Origin: Chromatocurvus sp964613795
GTDB lineage: Bacteria; Pseudomonadota; Gammaproteobacteria; Pseudomonadales; Halieaceae
NCBI GenBank assembly: GCA_964613795.1
Contig: CAZTJR010000001.1
Location: forward strand, 332,432-396,431
Direction: 5' to 3'
Length of the DNA: 64,000 nucleotides
Position 1 is the first letter of the stretch, and the number at the start of each line of letters is the position of its first letter. The translations under genes and the position numbers were made by a program. The notes beneath the pieces were generated by a model that was not told the origin of the DNA, made no database searches, and worked only from the letters and a program-made list of their open reading frames with translations. Below are positions 9,354 to 17,881 of this stretch, piece after piece.

Positions 9354-10531
9354 TGCGTACAGAAGCTAGCACCGGAGAGGATCTTTCACACACAAAGCAG
9401 CAAGAATCGAACGGCATGGGTGAATGGATCCTCGCCTGGCGTGATCGCCTTCTGGGCAGTCCACGTTTCCAGCGCGCTGCGGCACGCTTTCCGCTGACGC
9501 GCCCTTTGGCGCGGCGTCGGGCCCGGACCCTGTTCGACATAAGCGCCGGTTTCGTCTATTCACAGATCCTCTTTGCCTGTGTCCGGTCGCGCCTGCTGGA
9601 GACGCTTGCCGGCGGGCCGCGCAGTGTTGCCGGCATAGCGCGTGCCGTCGACCTGCCCGAGTCTGCTGCCCTGACCCTGCTGCGAGCCGCGGCCTCCCTG
9701 CGGCTGGTGCAGCCCGCGGGTGAGGACTACCGTCTGGGCGATCTCGGTGCCGTCATGCTTGGCAATCCATCCATCGCTGCCATGGTGAGCCATCATGAGC
9801 GGCTGTATGCCGACCTCGTCGATCCGCTAGCCCTGCTGGCGAACCCCGGGGAGACCCGATTGGCGGCTTACTGGCCCTATGCCGGCAGCGAGGATCGCGG
9901 CGGCATCGGAGGCGACCAGGTCGCTGCCTACAGCGAGCTGATGGCGGCTTCGCAGGCCATGTTGTGCAACGACATTCTCGATGCAGTGAGCATGAAATCG
10001 GCGAGCCACCTGCTGGACGTCGCCGGGGGTGAGGGCGTGTTCCTCGCCGCCGCACTGCGCCGCTGGCCGCACCTTGAGGGCACTGTGATGGATCTGCCCG
10101 CGGTGGCCGAGCGCGCCGCCACGCGTCTGGCTGAAGCTGCCGTCGCGCCGCGAGCCACGGCGGCGCCGGTCGATATGTTTGCCGATGTCTGGCCGCAGGG
10201 TGCCGACCTGATTTCTTTCGTTCGCGTGCTTCACGATCACGACGATGAGCCGGTGCGGGAACTGTTGTCGCGCGCCCACGCAGCCCTAGGTCCGGGTGGC
10301 AGGGTCATGATTGCCGAGCCCATGGCACAGACGCCGGGCGCAGAACCGGTGGGTGACGGCTACTTCGGCTTCTACCTGCTGGCCATGGGCAGTGGCCGTC
10401 CGCGCAGCGCCGGGGAGCTCTCCGCGATGCTGAGAGAGGCGGGATTTCAGGGCGTGCGTGAGCTCAAGACATCGCAGCCTATGCTGGTGCGCGTGCTGGT
10501 CGCGAAAATTGGTGCCGACGTTGTTAATTAA
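9353..10531 (+). CDS. crtF: hydroxyneurosporene O-methyltransferase
   Basis: 392 aa class I SAM-dependent O-methyltransferase of the CrtF type. A winged-helix dimerisation domain (about 50-140) precedes the SAM site HLLDVAGGEGVFLAAALRRW and the catalytic-region segment LISFVRVLHDHDDEPVRELL. It methylates the C1 hydroxyl made by CrtC. The ATG at 9353 overlaps the crtE stop; a later in-frame ATG at 9416 (MGEWIL) is an alternative start that would remove a poorly conserved N-terminus. The stop codon lies inside the first operator of the bchC promoter. Confidence 0.92.
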   Translation: MRTEASTGEDLSHTKQQESNGMGEWILAWRDRLLGSPRFQRAAARFPLTRPLARRRARTLFDISAGFVYSQILFACVRSRLLETLAGGPRSVAGIARAVDLPESAALTLLRAAASLRLVQPAGEDYRLGDLGAVMLGNPSIAAMVSHHERLYADLVDPLALLANPGETRLAAYWPYAGSEDRGGIGGDQVAAYSELMAASQAMLCNDILDAVSMKSASHLLDVAGGEGVFLAAALRRWPHLEGTVMDLPAVAERAATRLAEAAVAPRATAAPVDMFADVWPQGADLISFVRVLHDHDDEPVRELLSRAHAALGPGGRVMIAEPMAQTPGAEPVGDGYFGFYLLAMGSGRPRSAGELSAMLREAGFQGVRELKTSQPMLVRVLVAKIGADVVN

Positions 10532-10565
10532 ACTTGACATCTCGGAATGTAAACTTAAACTGACA
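10522..10565. promoter_or_regulatory. paired PpsR/CrtJ operators upstream of bchC
   Basis: TGTTAATTAAACTTGACA (10522-10539) and TGTAAACTTAAACTGACA (10548-10565) are both perfect TGT-N12-ACA sites with the same 26 bp phasing as the crtC/crtE pair. The first overlaps the end of crtF and contains a TTGACA hexamer (10534-10539). They sit 66-109 bp before bchC and are the likely control point of the bchCXYZ-puf transcription unit. Confidence 0.88.
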
Positions 10566-10630
10566 CCCATGGAAGCGATAAATCACATGGTCAGTCATTC
10601 CCTGCAGCGAGCACGTATCGGAGGCGCCCA

Positions 10631-11581
10631 ATGACAGATCGCGTTGCCGCCGTCGTGTTTGAGCAGCCTGGCGAGCTGGCCGTACGTAGCGTGGGCCTAA
10701 CCCTGCCGGGCAATGGTGACTGCGTCGTGGATGTCGAGTGGAGCGGTATCAGTACCGGTACAGAACGACTGCTCTGGTTGGGTCGTATGCCGGCTTTTCC
10801 CGGCCTCGCCTATCCCCTGGTGCCGGGTTACGAGTCTGTTGGTCGCGTCAGCGCGGTTGGCAGCGACTGTGATCTACAGCTCGGCCAGCGTGTGTTCGTG
10901 CCTGGCTCAAGAGGATTCACGGACGTGCAGGGGCTTTTCGGGGGCGCTGCCCAGCGACTGGTCGTTGATGGCGGACGTGTGACGCCACTTGCCGAGAGCC
11001 TTGGCGAGGAGGCGACCCTGCTGGCGCTCGCGGCAACAGCGTATCGCGCGGTTACCCGCGGGCCGGAGGGCTCTCTGCCGGATCTGATTATCGGCCACGG
11101 CGTGCTCGGCCGACTCGCGGCGCGCACGGTTATCGCCCTTGGCGGCGCAGCGCCGACTGTCTGGGAGAGTCAGGCGTCGCGACGCACTGGTGCCGAGGGC
11201 TACAGCGTTATTGAAGCCGATGCCGATACTCGCAGTGACTACCGTCTGATCTGTGACGCCAGCGGCGCACCGGGTCTGCTCGACACGCTCATTTCGCGCC
11301 TGGCACCCGCCGGCTGCGTCATTCTTGCGGGCTTCTACCAGGAGCCCGTGTCGTTTGCCTTCCCGCCCGCGTTCATGCGTGAAGCACAGCTGCGCATCTC
11401 GGCGGAATGGCAGCCGGCCGACCTGCTCAGGGTGACTGAACTGCTCGCCAGTGGCGCACTGTCACTCGACGGACTGATTACACACCGCTCGCCGGCGGCG
11501 AACGCCGAGCCGGCCTACGAACAGGCATTCGCTGATGCGGACTGCCTCAAAATGATTCTGGATTGGAGGTCTGCGAAATGA
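10631..11581 (+). CDS. bchC: 2-desacetyl-2-hydroxyethyl bacteriochlorophyllide a dehydrogenase
   Basis: 316 aa medium-chain dehydrogenase-like protein. The N-terminal segment EWSGISTGTERLLWLGRMP and VPGYESVGRV are typical of BchC. It oxidises the C3 hydroxyethyl group to acetyl, a late step giving bacteriochlorophyllide a. It opens bchC-bchX-bchY-bchZ and is preceded by a GGAGG-like site (cggaggcgcccaATG) and by paired PpsR-type operators. Its stop overlaps the bchX start as ATGA. Confidence 0.95.
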   Translation: MTDRVAAVVFEQPGELAVRSVGLTLPGNGDCVVDVEWSGISTGTERLLWLGRMPAFPGLAYPLVPGYESVGRVSAVGSDCDLQLGQRVFVPGSRGFTDVQGLFGGAAQRLVVDGGRVTPLAESLGEEATLLALAATAYRAVTRGPEGSLPDLIIGHGVLGRLAARTVIALGGAAPTVWESQASRRTGAEGYSVIEADADTRSDYRLICDASGAPGLLDTLISRLAPAGCVILAGFYQEPVSFAFPPAFMREAQLRISAEWQPADLLRVTELLASGALSLDGLITHRSPAANAEPAYEQAFADADCLKMILDWRSAK

Positions 11582-12576
11582 CGGAAGCGTCTGTCGCTCA
11601 GTTTACGCCGGATATGGAAAAAGACGGAACCCTTGACGATACCGACATGCTCGCCAGCTCGAAAGATGGCCCTGGAACGCAGATCATCGCGATCTATGGC
11701 AAGGGTGGTATTGGCAAGAGTTTCACACTGTCCAACCTGTCCTACATGATGGCCCAGCAGGGCAAGAAAGTGCTGTTGATCGGCTGTGATCCGAAAAGTG
11801 ACACGACCTCGCTGCTGTTTGGCGGCAAGGCCTGCCCGACGATTATCGAGACGGCCTCGCGCAAGAAGGAAGCCGGTGAGGAAGTCCGCATTGAGGATGT
11901 CTGCTTCAAGCGTGACGGCGTCTTCGCGATGGAGCTCGGCGGTCCGGAAGTTGGCCGCGGTTGCGGTGGTCGGGGCATCATCCATGGTTTTGAAACGCTG
12001 GAAAAGCTCGGATTCCACGACTGGGACTTTGATTACGTGCTGCTCGATTTCCTGGGTGACGTGGTGTGCGGCGGTTTCGGTCTGCCCATTGCAAGGGACA
12101 TGTGCCAGAAGGTCATCGTGGTGGCCTCCAACGATCTGCAGTCCCTTTACGTCGCTAACAACGTCTGCTCTGCGGTTGAATACTTCCGCAAGCTGGGCGG
12201 CAACGTCGGCGTCGCCGGCATGGTGACCAACAAGGATGACGGGTCTGGTGAGGCCCAGGCGTTCTGCAAGGCAGTCGGTATCCCCGAACTCGCCAGCATT
12301 CCGGCTCACGACGACATCCGGCGCAAGAGCGCCAATTACGAGATTATCGGTTTCCCGGAAGGTGAATGGGGATCCTTGTTCGGTGGTCTTGCCAAGAACG
12401 TGGCGGAAGCGCCACCACACCACCCGACGCCGCTGACGCCGGACGGTCTGCTGGACCTGTTCTCCAGCGACACCACCGGGCGCGACGTCGTCCTGCAGCC
12501 CGCTACCCAGGAAGACCTCTGCAGCGCAGCCGTGCTGAACAAGGAATCCCTGGAGGTGATTTATGACACCGTCTGA
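11578..12576 (+). CDS. bchX: chlorophyllide a reductase iron protein BchX
   Basis: 332 aa NifH-like ATPase. P-loop IYGKGGIGKS, cluster-ligand regions GRGCGGRGII and DVVCGGFGLP are present. It donates electrons to BchYZ for C7=C8 reduction of chlorophyllide a. ATG 11578 follows GGAGGT at 7 bp and overlaps the bchC stop, so the TTG at 11563 is not the start. The N-terminal ~40 residues before the P-loop are acidic and poorly conserved, as in other BchX proteins. It overlaps bchY by 14 bp. Confidence 0.97.
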   Translation: MTEASVAQFTPDMEKDGTLDDTDMLASSKDGPGTQIIAIYGKGGIGKSFTLSNLSYMMAQQGKKVLLIGCDPKSDTTSLLFGGKACPTIIETASRKKEAGEEVRIEDVCFKRDGVFAMELGGPEVGRGCGGRGIIHGFETLEKLGFHDWDFDYVLLDFLGDVVCGGFGLPIARDMCQKVIVVASNDLQSLYVANNVCSAVEYFRKLGGNVGVAGMVTNKDDGSGEAQAFCKAVGIPELASIPAHDDIRRKSANYEIIGFPEGEWGSLFGGLAKNVAEAPPHHPTPLTPDGLLDLFSSDTTGRDVVLQPATQEDLCSAAVLNKESLEVIYDTV

Positions 12577-14131
12577 TCACACAGACGCCACGCTGGAGAA
12601 GCCTGCCCTGAACGGCGCCGAGCGACTCCCGGAAACAGCGCCCGCGGGTGATATTCCGCTGGCAGATGTTGAGCAGGCGGTTGATTCAGGTGCCGGTTGC
12701 CATGCCGGTGCCGATCGCATGCAGGCCGAGGCAACGCTGTCCGGCAAGGGAGCGGTTCTCGAGCAGTACAAGAAAGATTACCCGATGGGGCCGCATGATC
12801 AGCCCCAGAGTATGTGTCCGGCCTTCGGTTCACTGCGCGTGGGTCTGCGTATGCGGCGCACGGCGACGGTACTCAGTGGTTCGGCCTGCTGCGTTTACGG
12901 TCTGACCTTCACCTCCCACTTCTACGGTGCCCGGCGCACGGTCGGTTACGTGCCCTTCGATTCCGAGACGCTGGTGACCGGCAAGCTGTTCGAGGATATT
13001 CGCGAGTCTGTCCATACGCTGGCCGACCCCGACAAGTACGATGCGGTCGTCATTATCAACCTGTGTGTGCCGACGGCATCCGGCGTTCCTCTGGACCTGC
13101 TGCCTAAAGCCATCAACGGTGTCCGCATTATCGGTATTGATGTTCCGGGATTTGGTGTGCCGACCCATGCCGAAGCCAAGGACATCCTGGCCGGCGCCAT
13201 GCTGCGCTATGCGCGCACCGAGGTCGAGAACGGACCGGTTGCCGCTCCCGAGCAGGCGCGGAGCGAGATGCCATCAGTGGCGCTGGTCGGCGAAATATTC
13301 CCGGTCGACGCAATGACAATTTCCCGACTGCTGGCGCCAATGGGCCTGTGCGCGGGCCCAACCGTCCCGACACGCGAGTGGCGCGAACTGTATGCCGCAC
13401 TCGACTGCTCGGCGGTGGCGATGATTCATCCCTTTTATACGGCCAGCTACCGTCAGTTCGAAGCCGCGGGGCGGCCGGCTGTGGGCTCCGCGCCGGTCGG
13501 CTACGAGGGTACGGAAGCCTGGCTGGAATCGCTTGCAGCGTTGCTGAATATTGATGACGACAGGCTCAATGCCGCGAAGGAAGCCGTACTGCCCGCGATC
13601 AAGGCGGCGCTCGAAACCACGCGTATCGATGCCCGCATTACGTTGTCTGGTTACGAAGGATCCGAGTTGCTGGTCGCGCGCCTGCTGGTCGAAAGTGGTG
13701 CCGATCTCTGCTATGTCGGTTCTGCCTGCCCGAAGACACGCTGGTCCGACATTGATCGCGAGTGGCTTGAGGCGCGTGGCGTTGAAGTGAAATTCCGTGC
13801 GTCGCTCGAGGAAGACGTTGCGGCGATGCACCACTACAAGCCGGATATCGCGATTGGCACGACGCCGGTTGTGCAGAAGGCCAAAGAGCTGGCGATTCCC
13901 AGCCTGTATTTCACCAACCTGATTTCGGCCCGCCCATTGATGGGCGTCGCCGGTCCTGGCTCCATTGCCGAGGTCATCAACGCGGCACTGGCAAACAAGT
14001 CTCGCTTCGATGACATGGAAGCGTTTTTCCACGGTGTGGGCAGCGGCGACAACGCCGGGGTCTGGCAGCCGGAAATGCTCGACGCGAAGCATGCCCCGGT
14101 CGGCCGTGCAGCGCCTGCGGGAGGTGCCTGA
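12563..14131 (+). CDS. bchY: chlorophyllide a reductase subunit BchY
   Basis: 522 aa, NifD/NifE-like catalytic subunit partner of BchZ. Conserved cysteine-bearing stretches near the N-terminus (QSMCPAFGSLR, SGSACCVYGLTFTSHFYG) would help hold the 4Fe-4S cluster. It starts inside bchX behind GGAGGTGATTT. A ~65-residue N-terminal segment (Ala/Pro/Gln-rich) precedes the conserved domain. Its stop codon shares one base with the bchZ start. Confidence 0.96.
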   Translation: MTPSDHTDATLEKPALNGAERLPETAPAGDIPLADVEQAVDSGAGCHAGADRMQAEATLSGKGAVLEQYKKDYPMGPHDQPQSMCPAFGSLRVGLRMRRTATVLSGSACCVYGLTFTSHFYGARRTVGYVPFDSETLVTGKLFEDIRESVHTLADPDKYDAVVIINLCVPTASGVPLDLLPKAINGVRIIGIDVPGFGVPTHAEAKDILAGAMLRYARTEVENGPVAAPEQARSEMPSVALVGEIFPVDAMTISRLLAPMGLCAGPTVPTREWRELYAALDCSAVAMIHPFYTASYRQFEAAGRPAVGSAPVGYEGTEAWLESLAALLNIDDDRLNAAKEAVLPAIKAALETTRIDARITLSGYEGSELLVARLLVESGADLCYVGSACPKTRWSDIDREWLEARGVEVKFRASLEEDVAAMHHYKPDIAIGTTPVVQKAKELAIPSLYFTNLISARPLMGVAGPGSIAEVINAALANKSRFDDMEAFFHGVGSGDNAGVWQPEMLDAKHAPVGRAAPAGGA

Positions 14132-15591
14132 TGTTGGTACTTGATCACGACAGGGCTGGCGGTTACTGGGGCTCTGTCTATGTGTTCACGGCTGTCAAGG
14201 GTCTGCAGGTAATCATCGACGGGCCTGTGGGCTGCGAGAATCTGCCGGTGACGTCTGTCCTGCACTACACCGACGCGCTGCCGCCGCATGAATTGCCGGT
14301 GGTTGTCACAGGTCTGGGTGAAGAGGAACTCGGACAGCACGGTACCGAGGGCGCGATGCGTCGCGCCCACGAAACGCTGGATCCGGATCAGCCGAGTGTC
14401 GTGGTCACCGGTTCCATTGCCGAGATGATCGGTGGCGGTGTCACGCCCCAGGGCACCGGTATTGAGCGGTTTTTACCGCGCACGATCGATGAAGACCAGT
14501 GGCAGAGTGCAGATCGCGCGATGAACTGGCTGTGGACTCGTTTCGGAGCCAAGAAAGCCAAGAAAATCGCCAAGGCAAAGAAAGCCAATGCGGCGGCAAC
14601 CAAAAAGGTCAACATCATTGGCCCGATCTACGGCATGTTCAATACCTGGTCCGATCTTGCGGAAATACGCCGATTGATCGAGGGTATCGGTGCAGAAGTC
14701 AACATGGTGTTCCCGCTGGGTTGTCACGTTGATGATGTCTACAAGCTCGCGGAAGCCGATATCAACGTCTGCATGTATCGCGAGTTCGGACGGCTGCTAT
14801 GCGAAGAGCTGGACCGTCCTTACCTGCAGGCGCCTATCGGTCTGCACAGCACCACCAAGTTTCTCGAGAAGTTGGGTGAATTGCTTGATCTTGACCCCAC
14901 GCCGTTCATTGAGCGCGAGAAGCACACCACGATCAAGCCGATCTGGGATCTGTGGCGATCGGTCACCCAGGATTTCTTCGGCACTGCGAGCTTCGGCATT
15001 TCAGCGAATGCCACTTACACCCGCGGTATCCGCCATTTCCTGGAAGAGGAAATGGGGCTGCCCTGCAACTTTGCCTTTGAGCGCCGCCCCGGGGTCAAGC
15101 CTGACAATAACGCCATACGCGAAGCGGTGCAGAACACGCCGCCGCTAGTGCTGTTCGGCAGCTACAACGAGCGCATGTACATGGCCGAAACCGGTGTTCG
15201 CGGTGTGTATATCCCGGCATCGCTGCCCGGCACAGTCATCCGCAGGCACACCGGTACGCCATTCATGGGTTATGGCGGCGCCTGTTATCTCATCCAGGAA
15301 GTCTGCAACGCGCTGTTTGATGCGCTGTTCAACATCCTGCCGCTGGGTTCAGATCTCGATCGCGCGCCAGCGACACCGACGCGCGAACGCGCGTCGATTG
15401 CCTGGGAAGTCGCGGCGGAGCTCGAGCTCGACAAGCTCGTTGCTGCCGAGCCGATTCTGGTGCGGATTTCCGCAGCAAAACGCCTGCGGGATGCCGCCGA
15501 AAATGCTGCGCGAGGCAGCGGTGCCGAACAGGTCACCGTCAGCCATCTGCAGGCTGCGCGGCAGGTATTGTCAGCCGGAGTTGTGGCATGA
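14131..15591 (+). CDS. bchZ: chlorophyllide a reductase subunit BchZ
   Basis: 486 aa, NifK/NifN-like subunit. DGPVGCENLPVTSVLHYTDALPPHELP at the N-terminus and the NIIGPIYGMFNTWSDLAEIRR region are typical. With BchX and BchY it reduces chlorophyllide a at C7=C8. Residues about 140-159 form a lysine/alanine-rich stretch (GAKKAKKIAKAKK and onward) at a linker position, which looks unusual. Its stop overlaps, as ATGA, a 34-codon ORF that leads into pufQ. Confidence 0.96.
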   Translation: MLVLDHDRAGGYWGSVYVFTAVKGLQVIIDGPVGCENLPVTSVLHYTDALPPHELPVVVTGLGEEELGQHGTEGAMRRAHETLDPDQPSVVVTGSIAEMIGGGVTPQGTGIERFLPRTIDEDQWQSADRAMNWLWTRFGAKKAKKIAKAKKANAAATKKVNIIGPIYGMFNTWSDLAEIRRLIEGIGAEVNMVFPLGCHVDDVYKLAEADINVCMYREFGRLLCEELDRPYLQAPIGLHSTTKFLEKLGELLDLDPTPFIEREKHTTIKPIWDLWRSVTQDFFGTASFGISANATYTRGIRHFLEEEMGLPCNFAFERRPGVKPDNNAIREAVQNTPPLVLFGSYNERMYMAETGVRGVYIPASLPGTVIRRHTGTPFMGYGGACYLIQEVCNALFDALFNILPLGSDLDRAPATPTRERASIAWEVAAELELDKLVAAEPILVRISAAKRLRDAAENAARGSGAEQVTVSHLQAARQVLSAGVVA

Positions 15592-15692
15592 CTGTGACTG
15601 CAAGAACACGGATTGATGGTGTGGCGCCCCTCTCGGGCTGGACGCACCAGGTATCGAAGAGCCCTCGCTGCAGGGCCAGGGGAGTTTTATGA
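15588..15692 (+). CDS. candidate 34-residue coupling ORF between bchZ and pufQ
   Basis: An ATG at 15588 overlaps the bchZ stop (ATGA) and the ORF's own stop at 15690-15692 overlaps the pufQ ATG at 15689 (ATGA again). The predicted peptide is basic (MTVTARTRIDGVAPLSGW at the start) with no membrane segment and no family I recognise. Exact stop-start overlaps at both ends suggest it may be translated to carry ribosomes from bchZ to pufQ. It could also be chance. Confidence 0.35.
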   Translation: MTVTARTRIDGVAPLSGWTHQVSKSPRCRARGVL

Positions 15693-15925
15693 AAACGTCG
15701 ACGTCTACGCAAGCCGTATCCCATGCAACACCGCTGCACGACCGGATCGAATTCCGGCTGCTGATCGCGGTATCGCTGTTGTGGTTCCTGGTGGTGGCGG
15801 CGGTGAGCCGACTTCTTCCGCGCAAGTTGCGACCGCTGTCGTCGCGTGCCGCCCGCGGAGAGTCCCTGTTCGCCGAGGCCAGACGCACGGCTTACACAGT
15901 GATTCCCTACGCGTTCATGCGTTAA
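15689..15925 (+). CDS. pufQ: PufQ-like small membrane protein
   Basis: 78 aa. One membrane helix (about residues 25-42, LLIAVSLLWFLVVAAVS) follows a short polar N-terminus, and the basic C-terminal part ends FAEARRTAYTVIPYAFMR, resembling the conserved end of PufQ. PufQ is associated with bacteriochlorophyll synthesis and delivery at the membrane; its exact role is unsettled. GGAG lies 4 bp before the ATG. The position directly after bchZ and before the reaction-centre genes supports the call. Small and divergent, so moderate confidence. Confidence 0.72.
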   Translation: MKTSTSTQAVSHATPLHDRIEFRLLIAVSLLWFLVVAAVSRLLPRKLRPLSSRAARGESLFAEARRTAYTVIPYAFMR

Positions 15926-15998
15926 GACCGGGGAGGTGCTCGTGCAAAGATCAAGCAAAAACAGGCGGTGTCAGTCTGCTATGACCGACGCCAGGTGT

Positions 15999-16013
15999 CG
16001 GGACGGGGTCCCG
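15999..16013 (+). other. small stem-loop in the pufQ-pufL spacer
   Basis: CGGGAC-GGG-GTCCCG forms a 6-bp stem. The 141 bp spacer (15926-16066) is where pufBA lies in clusters of pufQBALM order; I see no remnant of an LH1 gene in it. Confidence 0.4.
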
Positions 16014-16066
16014 GTGATGTGTTGGTTTTATTTAGCAGGTCCCGCATCTGGACCGGAGGAAAAACT

Positions 16067-16891
16067 ATGACAATGCTGAGTTTCGAGAAAAAATACCGGG
16101 TCAGGGGGGGGACCCTCATCGGAGGCGACCTCTTCGACTTCTGGGTAGGTCCGTTCTACGTCGGCTTTTTCGGCGTCACCACGGCCTTCTTCAGTATTCT
16201 CGGTACGCTGCTGATTATTTATGGCGCGTCCATGGGTACGACCTGGAACATCTGGCAGATCAATATTGCACCGCCGGACCTGAGCTATGGTCTCGGCCTG
16301 GCGCCCCTCGCCGAGGGTGGACTCTGGCAGATCATTACCATATGTGCCGCGGGGGCCTTTATCTCCTGGGCATTGCGACAGGTAGAGATATCGCGCAAGC
16401 TCGGCATGGGGCTGCATATTCCCTTCGCCTTCAGCGTCGCGGTGTTTGCCTATCTGACCCTGGTGGTCTTCCGCCCGCTGCTGATGGGCGCCTGGGGTCA
16501 TGGTTTTCCCTACGGGATTCTCAGTCACCTCGATTGGGTGTCCAACGTCGGCTATCAGTACCTGCACTTCCATTACAACCCGGCGCACATGCTCGCCATC
16601 ACCTTCTTCTTCACCACCACGCTGGCATTGTCCATGCACGGTGGCCTGATCCTGTCAGTAACCAACCCGAAGAAGGGTGAGAACGTGAAAACAGCGGAGC
16701 ACGAGAACTCGTTTTTCCGCGACGACATCGGCTATTCCATCGGTGCCCTCGGCATTCACCGTCTGGGCCTGTTCCTGGCCCTGTCGGCCGGTTTCTGGAG
16801 TGCGGTGTGCATCATCATCAGTGGACCTTTCTGGACCAGAGGTTGGCCGGAATGGTGGAACTGGTGGCTCGAACTGCCCATCTGGAACTAA
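16067..16891 (+). CDS. pufL: photosynthetic reaction centre L subunit
   Basis: 274 aa, five membrane helices. The N-terminus LSFEKKYRVRGGTLIGGDLFDFWVGPFYVGFFG and the helix C-D region HLDWVSNVGYQYLHFHYNPAHML carry the histidines that bind the special-pair and accessory bacteriochlorophylls. ATG 16067 follows GGAGGA at 6 bp; the longer open frame from 15968 is not L-subunit sequence. It forms the core heterodimer with PufM in the cytoplasmic membrane. Confidence 0.98.
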   Translation: MTMLSFEKKYRVRGGTLIGGDLFDFWVGPFYVGFFGVTTAFFSILGTLLIIYGASMGTTWNIWQINIAPPDLSYGLGLAPLAEGGLWQIITICAAGAFISWALRQVEISRKLGMGLHIPFAFSVAVFAYLTLVVFRPLLMGAWGHGFPYGILSHLDWVSNVGYQYLHFHYNPAHMLAITFFFTTTLALSMHGGLILSVTNPKKGENVKTAEHENSFFRDDIGYSIGALGIHRLGLFLALSAGFWSAVCIIISGPFWTRGWPEWWNWWLELPIWN

Positions 16892-16906
16892 GCGGAGGAT
16901 TACAGC

Positions 16907-17881
16907 ATGGCTGAATATCAAAACATTTTTACCCGCGTCCAGGTGACGGCCCCTATTTACTCGGGCACCGACATCGGCAGTGATGCCAGCAACCGCACGG
17001 GTGCAACGGAAAACTACTGGCTCGGCAAGATTGGTGATGCCCAGCTCGGGCCGATCTATCTCGGTCCGACGGGTGTACTGTCGATACTTTTCGGCTTTAT
17101 AGCGATCGAAATCATCGGCCTCAACATGTTGGCGTCGGTGAACTGGGACCCGGTGCAGTTCATACGGCAGCTTTTCTGGCTGGCCCTTGAGCCGCCGCCG
17201 CCGGAGTATGGACTCAGCATTCCGCCGCTGCACGATGGTGGCTGGTGGTTGATGGCAGGCTTCTTCCTGACAGCATCAATTCTGCTCTGGTGGGTAAGAA
17301 CCTACAATCTGGCGCGCAAGAACGGCATGGGTACGCACATCGCCTGGGCCTTTGCCGGTGCCATCTGGCTGTACCTGGTGCTGGGCTTCATCCGGCCGGT
17401 ACTGATGGGTAGCTGGAGCGAGGCCGTGCCCTTTGGCATCTTCCCCCACCTGGACTGGACGGCGGCGTTCTCTATCCGCTACGGCAACCTGTTCTATAAC
17501 CCGTTCCACATGCTGTCCATTGTGTTCCTATATGGCTCGACCCTGCTCTTCGCGATGCACGGTGCAACCATTCTGGCAACCAGTCGCTACGGTGGTGACC
17601 GTGAGATCGACCAGATCACCTACCGCGGCACCGCCTCTGAGCGCGCCGGACTGTTCTGGCGCTGGACCATGGGCTTCAATGCAACCATGGAATCAATTCA
17701 CCGCTGGGGTCTCTGGTTTGCGGTACTGACAGTGATTACCGGTGGTATCGGCATCCTGCTTACCGGCACGGTTGTAGACAACTGGTATCTCTGGGGTGTC
17801 AAACACGGTATTGCGCCGGCCTACCCTGCGCTTGAGGCAATGCCGCTGCAAGATCCCCTGACAACGGGAGCTGGACAATGA
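16907..17881 (+). CDS. pufM: photosynthetic reaction centre M subunit
   Basis: 324 aa, five membrane helices. LGPIYLGPTGVLS near the N-terminus, HLDWTAAFSIRYGNLFYNPFHML and the quinone/iron region ATMESIHRWGLWFAV are typical. It is preceded by GGAGGATTACAGC and lies 15 bp after pufL. The stop overlaps pufC as ATGA. The sequence would suit direct phylogenetic placement, because pufM is the common marker of aerobic phototrophs. Confidence 0.98.
   Translation: MAEYQNIFTRVQVTAPIYSGTDIGSDASNRTGATENYWLGKIGDAQLGPIYLGPTGVLSILFGFIAIEIIGLNMLASVNWDPVQFIRQLFWLALEPPPPEYGLSIPPLHDGGWWLMAGFFLTASILLWWVRTYNLARKNGMGTHIAWAFAGAIWLYLVLGFIRPVLMGSWSEAVPFGIFPHLDWTAAFSIRYGNLFYNPFHMLSIVFLYGSTLLFAMHGATILATSRYGGDREIDQITYRGTASERAGLFWRWTMGFNATMESIHRWGLWFAVLTVITGGIGILLTGTVVDNWYLWGVKHGIAPAYPALEAMPLQDPLTTGAGQ

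Noticed and set aside
15968..16066. Upstream extension of pufL (33 extra codons)
   Set aside because: The conserved L-subunit N-terminus and GGAGGA ribosome site fix the start at 16067; the extension is non-homologous spacer.
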